From CAZZBK01 sp964652155 (GTDB lineage: Bacteria > Planctomycetota > Planctomycetia > Pirellulales > PNKZ01): 31,969 nt of DNA. Under the pieces are notes generated by a model. It made no database searches and was not told where the DNA came from. It saw only the letters and a list, made by a program, of their open reading frames with translations. Within the stretch, counting starts at the first letter, position 1; each line of letters begins with the position of its first letter. Position numbers and translations under genes: made by a program. This document shows positions 9,001-12,625 of the stretch, piece after piece. The stretch covers positions 1 to 31,969 of the forward strand of contig CAZZBK010000063.1 in the NCBI GenBank assembly GCA_964652155.1, in the 5' to 3' direction.

Positions 9001-10231
9001 CCGAGCTGCCGCTGAAAGCCACCGTGCCTGCGCCGACCTTGGTCAAGCCGGTGCCGGTCGAAGCGCCGGCGTTGGTGAAGATGCTGAAAATTTGCCCACT
9101 GATATCGAGACGCCCACTATCGGAGCCGATGGCGTTGAAAATGGTGCCGGCACCGGGCGTGATGGGCCCCGACCAGATCGAATCGCCGCTGAGATTGCGC
9201 AACCCGCCGGAGAACATTTGCGTCGGCGACTGCGTGCCATCGTTGAGACCCATGCCCTGCAGCAACAGGGGCTCATTGATGTTCACCGAGTTTGCGACGC
9301 CTGTGTTCTGCACTAACAACGCCGCGCCGGGAGAAACGATCGTGCCGACCGCGGTCGAACCGAGCGCATTGCTGCTACCCGCCAAGAGCGAGCCTTGGAT
9401 GACATACGTGTAACCTTCGTAGGCATTCGAGCCGGTCATCGACAACCGACCAGCACCCACCTTGTTGACGCCACCGCCGCCGGTGACATTGCCGTTGATC
9501 ACCGTGTTGCCCGAACCGTCGACTTGGATGTACTGCAAGTTTCCGGTATTCACGTTGCCAAGGGTCAACGTCGTGCCGCTCACGGCCGAGTAAATCGAGG
9601 CGGGGGTGCCGAACGCCTGCGACGGATTGAAGCCGCCGGCGAACGACAAGGGGTTGGCAATCGACACATTGTCGGTGCCACCGTTATTAATGCCTTGCAA
9701 CAACGTAATTGAGTTGTTGCCGGTGATATTGAATCCACCGCTGCTAAAGCTGATCGAACGAAATCGCATGTTGGCAAACGCGGAGTCACTATTCGTGACG
9801 TTCGTGGTCGTTCCGGCTGCAGCCGTGAACACCAGATCGTCGTCGGCATTGGGCGCGGCATTGCCCACCCAGCTCGACGCCAGCGCGATGTCGCTGTTGT
9901 CCGCGCCTTGCCACACCCGCACCGCCATCATGACCTTCGGCTCCAGGAACTCATGGAGCATATTCTTGCGGAAGAAGCCCACACTCGAGCGGCGAGTATT
10001 CAGCCGACGCTGACGTCCTTTGCGGAACGCAAACCGATTCCAACGGTTGCTCCACTGCCAAGGGAGGCTAATCCAGAGCGAATCGGAGCGGCTCTCGTGC
10101 CGGTCCAATCCCAGCTCTCGAAAGAACTGCGGCAGGCTCGTAGTCGAGCGGCCAAAAATGACTTCACGGATCGACTGCTTTAACACCTTGGTCAAGCGCG
10201 ATCCCAAAAGTTTCTCAATCAGCGTGCGCAT
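1..10231 (-). CDS. Giant autotransporter-type beta-strand-repeat (PATR) surface protein, 3' end outside window
   Basis: A single minus-strand frame starts with ATG at 10231 and has no stop down to base 1, giving at least 3,410 codons including the N gap. AAGGA lies 7 nt before the ATG. The first 90 or so residues are strongly basic and Arg/Trp-rich. Residues 96-103 read LEPKVMMA, resembling the planctomycete LEPR-type motif found at the N-terminus of very large exported proteins. A segment starting WQGAD then leads into long Gly/Thr/Asn/Ser-rich sequence. Units of the form GTGTLxLSGxNxYxGxTxVxxGxLxLG recur, for example GAGRLSMTGSNAYEGYTYV near 9440, as in autotransporter-associated beta-strand repeats. 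These fold as a right-handed beta-helix in characterised families. Four about 95-residue NEVQT-type modules interrupt the repeats towards the left end. The likely role is a surface or extracellular fibre or adhesin; this is inference. No enzyme domain is visible and the C-terminal anchor is not in the window. The frame is kept across the gap. Confidence 0.9.
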   Translation of the reverse strand, partial: MRTLIEKLLGSRLTKVLKQSIREVIFGRSTTSLPQFFRELGLDRHESRSDSLWISLPWQWSNRWNRFAFRKGRQRRLNTRRSSVGFFRKNMLHEFLEPKVMMAVRVWQGADNSDIALASSWVGNAAPNADDDLVFTAAAGTTTNVTNSDSAFANMRFRSISFSSGGFNITGNNSITLLQGINNGGTDNVSIANPLSFAGGFNPSQAFGTPASIYSAVSGTTLTLGNVNTGNLQYIQVDGSGNTVINGNVTGGGGVNKVGAGRLSMTGSNAYEGYTYVIQGSLLAGSSNALGSTAVGTIVSPGAALLVQNTGVANSVNINEPLLLQGMGLNDGTQSPTQMFSGGLRNLSGDSIWSGPITPGAGTIFNAIGSDSGRLDISGQIFSIFTNAGASTGTGLTKVGAGTVAFSGSSANIYTGTTFVQYGTLELNKSNGLSAIGGSLVIGEQASNAPSLDNSARVLLSQSGQIPALDRVNVAVNTVVVGPSGVLDLNGNSATVGQLTMLLGQNYSADVNIGSGTLTLSGTLSAAPLVTSGGNAQIAGANALTPSAKITSTGAGSLNIGNINSNVNAGTSGTHFRQIIVNEAPTTTTTAINAATELEISANITGPAGMGLMRLGPGELLLSGNNSGLTGPVELSAFGTAPSGFTQISSSAVAPFGTGPLVLNDTTGSVILEAVGGAVTIANDTELDSALVIRGSNNITFSNTVTLTATRGVSVLDSNATVTFSGGITEGAFAGAGLGKSGRGTLAITSPATFAGSVTIVQDGGTILLKDNGTLPNVPVITLNQNSALKIDNSNINNTARINDATVVASLGANIQLVGNSTANSIETLGALILNNNLAHTVEVDGGSPSSTFSTNLVFNTLTPNAGMVNFVGGANADLSQNGLNRVSFINTPTVGLTNGIWPFATVTGGNGSTLDFATYANSPEGISVFALPASGYLGNSSNPTFAQQQAALDGANQNTNVKLSVPGTYTLNHAKTINSLILGPGVTLNGSGMLTINSGALAFFGGTTSGVYGATSSLAASSALNVEYLNFTPATSFITVATNTVGTISSKIVGAAAALVKGGQGNLVLSGANEFLGAVHVGEGIVRVGNSAALGSTAGAVTVNVGASLELVPGVEVYGGEILNLAGLGFGGTNGALRLVGTAAAGLGTGTVAIWSGAVTQTASTFVDGAGVAVHNALQTMSQTSYSVDFGNKLIFNGVWSGNGPMPVKQGGGDLEIGGLGATGLVASYFIQNGSMTLNKNYGNITAVGSASNIYVGDDLSGDSATLNFNATYQLPANTVVRVATNGTVNLQANPDNLPFNGGRSSIGPTELFQNLFLTAGSSGASQVNIAAGTTLVLTGDITLGAYGAPNGSAGGAVISGGSIAFRAPEGAAAVTRFITVADAVNDNGTSADLTINSAIVDGVGGGGVVLTNITKDGLGSVMLGGNTANTFAGTTTVNEGRLILNKSNSVTAIRGALTVGDATPYLLVGATLIPGASGQRNIDVVEWRNSEQLPDAFGLVTVNNSGFLNLNNNSETVGVADFNIGVSMQGGGRIDTGTGTLTVNGDISFLTPAGNLTILPATIGGNLSLGTVASRFLEVPDLAAVPYDLQITANISGGTGVNLVKQNAGGVLLSGDNTGLTGDFHLRAGTVGLGSNTALGTGAVVVTVLGANLLLAEGGPRSISNFVMIDGASLTIGGGSDITFSNELFLTPAAASRTINVLNPMTVTAAGGIGEGVLNALIKSGSGFLRITNDAAYSGTTTINGGSIIVSGAGGRLPNTSSVTVNYGATFSLDNTSGSNSDRLRNVAGVSLFGGELQVTGATSGSAVSETIGTLTINDEFMSFVTIGTSDVNSPLTLSVNQLARAGAVTADSFLALRTTGGTTGSLLGSANQRLLVLNFPVGANFQTIQPINGILPYAAIYSPNDVDFASLGAFGIQPLASALTSFVGATPQDNVIISASEAVNVATTVNAVLIRNTSTSAPVVVSGSGSITVGTGLIASRDDGGGAQITTSSLNFGGATALLPIYPLSSLLVSSTITGNVANAAAGVLFSVGLDKLGTGTLTITGANTYYGETRVAEGILQASGPSVTLGASAFNSITHGTRVLAGAELQLMGGASIGDELLNLFGQGFAPSITTGAASAGLQQLGNTGSLRSISGTNLWQGNIALNAGVVALGVDAGTLRLGSDTLVLGGGTMAATGVFSGAGTISKVGSGTVELFGYGSNLNTGNFTVAQGTVNLNKMPGLNAVGTGILYIGDGLGNAAGTDALIALKPEQILDTQQVIINPTGKLNLASGVSSNEIQTLTIASTATGGKFTLAFNGQTTVGIENNAQPIEVQRALEGLSNIGAGNVLVGGTPRAYTIYFYGPNVDGTSHNPLQXXXXXXXXXXXXXXXXXXXXXXXXXXXXXXXXXXPADYDLNVSSNIINGGVTPMNIQKNTAISAVLLNGDNSFSGNVFVAGGILAAGSNNALGTITANEVQTISVTGTGYFNLIFGTQTTGNITMPATASDIQTALNLITGSNPATVAQLTDGSYQVTFAGGSDVPELSFDTSNLIAGSTAAATAVPGGPMFGTGQVQQLQVRGYTGGTFTLSIPAIFNATTGATVSAATTGSLSFPTNFNATDIATQLNSIPGLKGVTVTQLGNDVMYLNIPAIYGAMTAPVTLINTGLAAGTNLTTSTSSNTVFSSSFFDATRAGTVVAPGFGLWIDGSQGAVSIATEPIVLISNSTAALNQGLGASGMLRSLGAVTNTLNGSIVLQSNGGATSVVIGADANNTLDINAVISSGATAATLVKILPGDLRLSGSQSNTWVGSTTVNEGTLSLNKQNAIAIPTTTLTIGNDLGGASSDVVQILGTASGSQQIASGAAITVTSSGLLDLGDHSLNLGSATISTALNLFYGPTYSGRVNIGNGTLTINGQAVIAANPLAAATIGSGQYFKGATAATITGGTVALGIGANANAIGTPVVGGASGGRLIIVNDPAVTFRQKDLVISSTLTSGAIQKAGTGSLQLTATNNSFTGTNAVQTFYTYGTAGNFNLAFAGQSSATLVIDGSSTPFSVASITNALAPLVGGAGNISVTKQDQTGLVANSTDAIYTVTFTGQLANFSVYPQISIVQALAGSAQPTLGSNYGASGVAISAGTLLLNGSIGVPDATPIDIYSSGATIQSSGSVAGTINNDIRAPILTPNLTIRSEQAAITLAGKYVAFGNAGTMTIAMPGTSDGSTNLTFSGGIDARITPSAAVTITDNQFNHQVSISGPITNSSGTLGIAKAGTGTLHLSGNNTYLGMTSVAGGILSIESDNALGSQAGWTAISGASSAVVIPSTRNIGENFILGGGALSGFNGLATGLLRFTGSGNNSNIAGQVWGSNAPVIGVDAGSSATISGPIFAGAAVTFLKTGDGSLAFTGLSANSGTGNFSVNAGVMTFAKDPGV
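945..1231 (-). repeat. NEVQT-type module, copy nearest the left edge
   Basis: This module of about 95 residues starts NAVQTFYTYGTAGNFNLAF. It continues with GQSSATLVI, a helix-like stretch SVASITNALAPL, GGAGNISV and YTVTFTGQL. Other copies in the same protein show the same order: N-x-V/I-Q-T, a Gly-rich turn, FxLxF, a polar stretch, an amphipathic VxxAL segment, GAGNVxV and YxVxFxG. This spacing resembles an immunoglobulin-like or mixed beta module; that is inference. It is more diverged than the copies at 2568-2860 and 3150-3391. Confidence 0.6.
2290..2567 (-). repeat. NEVQT-type module, diverged copy
   Basis: The module begins GQVQQLQVRGYTGGTFTL directly after the preceding copy. It continues with NFNATDIATQLNSIPGLKG, VTVTQLGNDVMYLNIP and IYGAMTAPVTLI. 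It has an insertion relative to the other copies (an AIFNATTGATVSAATTGS stretch) and lacks the NE of the consensus. Its back-to-back position with the copy at 2568-2860 suggests tandem duplication within the gene. Confidence 0.55.
2568..2860 (-). repeat. NEVQT-type module, consensus-like copy
   Basis: The module starts NEVQTISVTGTGYFNLIFG. It continues with QTTGNITMPATASDIQTAL, a short connector, YQVTFAGGSDVPELSFD and a Thr/Ala-rich tail. It follows directly on a PATR unit ending NALGTITA, so the module is inserted between beta-helix repeats. It is the clearest copy together with the one at 3150-3391. Confidence 0.65.
3050..3149. other. Assembly gap, 100 Ns
   Basis: Exactly 100 consecutive Ns, a common placeholder for a gap of unknown length. 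The giant minus-strand frame is open on both sides in the same phase: left flank PADYDLNVSSNIINGG, right flank ending SHNPLQ. If the gene is intact, the true gap length must be 3n+1 bases, which the 100-base placeholder satisfies. Confidence 0.98.
3150..3391 (-). repeat. NEVQT-type module cut by the assembly gap
   Basis: The module starts NEIQTLTIASTATGGKFTL. It continues with AFNGQTTVGIENNAQPIEV, QRALEGLSNIGAGNVLVGG and YTIYFYGPNVDGTSHN, then runs into the Ns. An assembly break in a stretch of repeated modules is consistent with collapsed repeat copies. Confidence 0.65.
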
Positions 10232-10238
10232 GCGAAAA

Positions 10239-10243
10239 TCCTT
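10239..10243 (-). promoter_or_regulatory. Ribosome binding site of the giant gene
   Basis: AAGGA on the minus strand, 7 nt before the ATG at 10231. It supports this start: an in-frame stop (TGA at 10250-10252) rules out any extension beyond it. Confidence 0.65.
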
Positions 10244-10919
10244 GTTGAATCACCGAGCGATCGCGACCGACATCGAACGAGCTGCTGCAGACAGCCCAAT
10301 TACAGGTCGATGGGCGCGATCAAAACACCCGGTGAACGTTTTCAATCCTCTGAACTCAATCTGCGAGGACAGATCGCGCCACGCGCGCGAAATGTCGCTG
10401 AGACACCCACGGGAAAAACACAAGAGGAGCGTCGAAGAAACGCCCACCACGGGACGATCGAGCAGCCGCGCAGCATGATCGCAAAGACCAGGGGAAGCCC
10501 CTGCCGAAATGCTGCGCGCATCGATGGAGATATGCCGGAAACCGCGAGCTACCAAGCTAAATATCCCGTGAAATGTGACCAACGCCCCATGTTTGACCGA
10601 CGCGACTCACCGCACAGCTCCTCTTAACTGCACGGGGTCGCCCATAACCGATCTGGGAGTCCCTAACCGTCCAACCTCCTCAACCACTGCAAGAACAAGA
10701 CCAAAACACCCAGACCCCAAAAACAGCTACAAAACCCCAGCCTACCCAAGGCGAAACCTCGATCGAAACCCATGCGAAATTGCCCCGCTTACGTGACAAT
10801 CCACCGCAAGGCCAGCTAGCACAACAACTTACAGAACGATACGGAATATAATGAATCTATCATCTGTAGACTATTTGCAGCATCTAGGGACTTTATCCGT
10901 GAGTTTCAATGATTGCAAC
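10244..10919 (-). other. Long G/T-rich upstream leader of the giant gene, no gene seen
   Basis: About 680 bases with no convincing gene. Read on the minus strand, 10640-10800 is very rich in G and T and nearly free of C runs. On the plus strand it is a C/A-rich stretch with repeated ACCCC, AAAACA and CCAACC motifs. A weak -10-like TATATT lies at 10845-10850 on the minus strand with a poor -35, which would give an untranslated leader of about 600 nt. Short open frames here (10250-10582 minus, 10310-10627 plus) show no recognisable domain. Confidence 0.4.
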
Positions 10920-10944
10920 AAAAAAACCTGGCGGATTTTCAGGT
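10920..10944 (-). terminator. Intrinsic terminator on the minus strand
   Basis: On the minus strand a 5-bp stem, ACCTG (10944-10940) with CAGGT (10930-10926), encloses a 9-nt loop and is followed directly by a run of seven Ts ending at 10920. It would end a transcript coming from the hairpin-rich region at 10950-11300. No protein gene lies immediately upstream of it on this strand. Confidence 0.5.
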
Positions 10945-11056
10945 GCTGAAACTGAGGTGATTTCGCCTCGATTTTCGTGGCAAACTCGCCTCATAAGCGA
11001 GCGCCTACCCAACCGGTTTGTAAGCGAAGTGAATTCCGCTTGCATCGCGCCAGTCC

Positions 11057-11070
11057 CGTGAATATTCACG
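11057..11070. repeat. 14-bp perfect palindrome in the hairpin cluster
   Basis: CGTGAATATTCACG reads the same on both strands. It overlaps the left arm of a larger imperfect stem (11049-11084), so two alternative foldings are possible. It could be an operator for a dimeric regulator or part of a folded RNA; the sequence does not decide. Confidence 0.5.
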
Positions 11071-11302
11071 AAAGACGGGCTGGCCGAGAAGACATCGCTA
11101 ACGACGGCGGAAGACCGGCCGCTGCGGTTGCTGTACCAAGCCGCTCTGGCTTCAGAGCAGACTTACGAGCGCCGGGCAATACACGGAGCAGGCGTGGAAT
11201 TCACGGCACCATCGCTGTCGCACTCAAGCCAGCAACGCTCGCTCGACCCTTTGGATCGAGTGAAGAGTCCAACAGCCCACGAAAAAACTTGAGATTTTTT
11301 TA

Positions 11303-11516
11303 TTGAAACGGACATGTTCGGTAAATAGCATACACGATTAAGGCCGTTTGTGAGAGCTGCGCAATGCGTACTCCGGTTGCCCAAGTTAACACTTGGGGCA
11401 ATCACGGGGACGAGTGAAAATGCGGTTGCTGGATCAAATAAACGGTCAGCGCATCCTAGCAATTCGCGGTAGCGCTAGTGTACACCGTCCCCACTATCCC
11501 CTTTTTTGGTCCTTTC
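11303..11516. other. Intergenic region upstream of the pilin-like gene, nothing recognised
   Basis: No coding frame with recognisable content. It carries an A/T-rich patch at its left edge and, presumably, the promoter of the gene at 11527, but no good -35/-10 pair stands out. Confidence 0.4.
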
Positions 11517-11526
11517 GGAGGAATGC

Positions 11527-11898
11527 ATGATGTTGCAGTTGGTAAAAAAGTTCTGGTGTGATGAAGCTGGTTTTCTGGTGTCGTTGGAATTGATCCTGGC
11601 AGCGCTGCTGTTGGTGATCGGCCTCGTGGCTGGCCTGCAAGTTCTGCGCGACGAAGTCGTTCAAGAACTCACCGATACCGCCCAAGCCATCGGTGCCATC
11701 AACCAAAGCTTCCAGATCGCTGGCGTCCAGTCGGTGGCTGGAGCGACCTTGAGTTTGGGAGTCTCGGGTGTTGGTTCATCGACCTTCACCGATCTCGTCG
11801 ATGACTACGACGGTGCTCTCAGTGTCAACGACCAGACTGTCGTCATTGTTGGCCCCGCTTTGGCTACGACCCAAGTCACGACCAAAACCGAGCAGTAG
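11527..11898 (+). CDS. Small pilin-like (Flp/TadE-like) exported protein
   Basis: A 123-residue protein. GGAGG at 11517-11521 sits 5 nt before ATG 11527 and 8 nt before an adjacent in-frame ATG at 11530, so either may be the start; the frame stays open to an upstream TTG at 11506 that has no ribosome binding site. After a short basic N-terminus (KKFW) comes DEAG, then FLVSLELI and a hydrophobic helix of about 20 residues, then DEVVQELTDTAQAIGAINQS. A charged stretch ending in Gly, an acidic residue just inside the hydrophobic helix, and an amphipathic extension are the layout of type IV/Flp prepilins. Here the Glu is the sixth residue after the Gly instead of the usual fifth. The C-terminal half is Ser/Gly/Val/Thr-rich. 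It stands alone and ends in a strong terminator. Pilin function is inference; no peptidase or assembly ATPase gene is nearby. Confidence 0.8.
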   Translation: MMLQLVKKFWCDEAGFLVSLELILAALLLVIGLVAGLQVLRDEVVQELTDTAQAIGAINQSFQIAGVQSVAGATLSLGVSGVGSSTFTDLVDDYDGALSVNDQTVVIVGPALATTQVTTKTEQ

Positions 11899-11926
11899 TT
11901 TAGTGCTGGTTTGAATCGCATAATGA

Positions 11927-11961
11927 CCTCGGATACGGTTCGCCGTATCCGAGGTTTTTTT
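11927..11961 (+). terminator. Strong intrinsic terminator after the pilin-like gene
   Basis: A perfect 12-bp stem, CCTCGGATACGG (11927-11938) with CCGTATCCGAGG (11943-11954), closed by a TTCG tetraloop and followed by seven Ts (11955-11961). Confidence 0.95.
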
Positions 11962-12001
11962 ATGCCCCAACGATTGGTTGAGGACATAGTTTAGATAAAC
12001 C

Positions 12002-12030
12002 TTGACAGTTGCGAAGGATCAGGGTTTACT
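12002..12030 (+). promoter_or_regulatory. Sigma-70-type promoter of the mini-cytochrome gene
   Basis: A perfect -35 TTGACA (12002-12007), a 17-nt spacer and a -10-like TTTACT (12025-12030, 4 of 6 consensus bases). It lies just after the previous terminator and in the same direction as the gene at 12170. Confidence 0.55.
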
Positions 12031-12035
12031 GATAC

Positions 12036-12155
12036 CGTCGTGGTGCACGCCCGAATTGGTCGGGAGCGTGAGGCCGGTGTCGCCCTGTATGGTGCAGGGG
12101 CCAACGAGTTTGCCGCCTCGCAATGTGCTGCATGAGCTTCTATGAACACGCATTT
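12036..12155 (+). other. 5' leader of the mini-cytochrome gene with two small hairpins
   Basis: The untranslated leader of roughly 130 nt holds a CCCGA/TCGGG hairpin (12050-12064) and a CCCTG/CAGGG hairpin (12083-12099). No known riboswitch core was recognised. The folds may be incidental. Confidence 0.35.
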
Positions 12156-12169
12156 GGGAGAAAAAGTCG

Positions 12170-12535
12170 ATGAAGAAGTCGCTCGTTAAGTTCGGCCTGC
12201 TGTCGGTTGCCGCCGCAGTGTTGGTCGTGGGATTGTCCCCAATGTTCGTGAGCGAGGCGCAAGCTCGCCCGGGCTATATGAAGCAGTTCACGGCCAAGTA
12301 CCCGAACGTCACCGACGCCGCCACGGCCAAGTGCAACGTTTGCCACTTTGGCGATGAGAAGAAGAACCGCAACGACTACGGCAAGTGCTTTGGCTCGGCT
12401 CTGCCCGGCGCCAACTGCAAGGACGCCGGCAAGGTCGACGAAGCGCTGCTCAAGGCCGAAGGTGGCAAGAATGCCGACGGCAAGACGTTCGGCGAATTGC
12501 TCAAGGCTGGCAAGCTCCCGGGCAAGAACCCGTAA
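12170..12535 (+). CDS. Small exported CXXCH protein (mini c-type cytochrome-like)
   Basis: A 121-residue protein with GGGAG 9 nt before the ATG. It has a clear signal peptide: KK near the start, a hydrophobic core at about 8-26, and probable cleavage after AQA at residue 32. The mature part has CNVCH at 55-59, a canonical CXXCH c-type haem attachment site, in the context AKCNVCHFGDEKKNRNDYGK. Two further cysteines, C73 and C83, follow. The C-terminus is Lys/Gly-rich and ends in GKTFGELLKAGKLPGKNP. The family usage of CXXCH suggests one covalent haem in the periplasm and a role in electron transfer, but the protein is short and shows no clear distal methionine ligand (the mature part has only M37), so a haem or metal protein of unknown role is the safer reading. 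It has its own promoter and terminator. Confidence 0.9.
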   Translation: MKKSLVKFGLLSVAAAVLVVGLSPMFVSEAQARPGYMKQFTAKYPNVTDAATAKCNVCHFGDEKKNRNDYGKCFGSALPGANCKDAGKVDEALLKAEGGKNADGKTFGELLKAGKLPGKNP

Positions 12536-12545
12536 GCTACGCCCC

Positions 12546-12565
12546 GATCGATCCATTGATCGATC
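12546..12565 (+). repeat. Perfect inverted repeat between stop codon and terminator
   Basis: Two GATCGATC arms (12546-12553 and 12558-12565) around CATT. It lies 10 nt after the stop at 12535 and 11 nt before the terminator stem, so the transcript would end in two hairpins in series. It could protect the 3' end or be a protein-binding palindrome. Confidence 0.6.
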
Positions 12566-12576
12566 CAAGTAAACGC

Positions 12577-12615
12577 GCCGGGCTGGTGAAGCGATTCATC
12601 AGCCCGGCTTTTTTT
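12577..12615 (+). terminator. Strong intrinsic terminator after the mini-cytochrome gene
   Basis: GCCGGGCTG (12577-12585) pairs with CAGCCCGGC (12600-12608). The stem continues inwards through a G-T wobble and TGAA/TTCA to a GCGA loop, giving 14 pairs. Seven Ts follow (12609-12615). On the other strand there is no T run, so it serves the plus strand. Confidence 0.95.
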
Positions 12616-12625
12616 ATTTCGCTGG

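Larger units (their letters stand above)
1..9900 (-). repeat. Degenerate PATR beta-strand repeats within the giant gene
   Basis: Most of the translated giant protein consists of degenerate units of roughly 30-60 residues. Each has a core like KxGxGTLxLSGxNTYxGxTxVxxGxLxLNxxNAL, followed by less conserved strand-rich sequence ending in phrases such as LTIGNDLG or VVxNSGxLDLN. Examples decode near 1880 (GDLRLSGSQSNTWVGSTTV), 7030 (GNLVLSGANEFLGAVHV) and 9440. The repeats have diverged at DNA level, so this is a protein repeat and not a simple tandem DNA array. I did not count the units exactly. Confidence 0.8.
10920..11296 (-). ncRNA. Candidate structured RNA: hairpin cluster ending in a terminator
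   Basis: This ORF-poor interval is packed with short perfect or near-perfect hairpins. They are GAGGTG/CGCCTC (10954-10969), CTCGC/GCGAG (10985-11001), an 8-bp stem with one wobble (11019-11026 with 11037-11044), GCCAG-CCCGT/ACGGGCTGGC with one bulge (11049-11059 with 11075-11084), GCTCTG/CAGAGC with a 4-nt loop (11143-11158), and CTCGA/TCGAG (11242-11260). The minus strand ends in an intrinsic terminator at 10920-10944. A weak promoter-like pair lies just upstream: TTTACC (plus 11320-11325), 17 nt, TAAAAA (plus 11297-11302). The size, about 375 nt, would suit RNase P RNA or tmRNA, but I see none of their conserved segments. The strand and existence of the RNA are inference. It could instead be a non-coding repeat element. 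Confidence 0.27.

Noticed and set aside
15..9413. Many plus-strand open frames between 15 and 9413 (for example 377-943, 1649-2452, 7310-8011)
   Set aside because: They lie antisense to the giant gene and owe their openness to its repetitive Gly/Thr/Asn/Val codons. None has a recognisable domain or a ribosome binding site.
10250..10582. Minus-strand 110-codon frame upstream of the giant gene
   Set aside because: It shows no domain and no good ribosome binding site, and a stop (TGA at 10250-10252) separates it from the giant gene, so it is not an extension of that gene.
10310..10627. Plus-strand 105-codon frame
   Set aside because: Composition is Arg/Pro/Thr-rich without any recognisable motif, and no ribosome binding site is present. 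It is probably chance.
10920..11302. RNase P RNA, tmRNA or SRP RNA
   Set aside because: Size would fit the first two, but I found no GAGGAAAGTC or ACAGAA-type RNase P segments, no tRNA-like ends with a tag frame, and no SRP core.
10977..11306. Plus-strand 109-codon frame in the hairpin cluster
   Set aside because: It crosses all the inverted repeats and has no recognisable protein features; the hairpins explain the sequence better.
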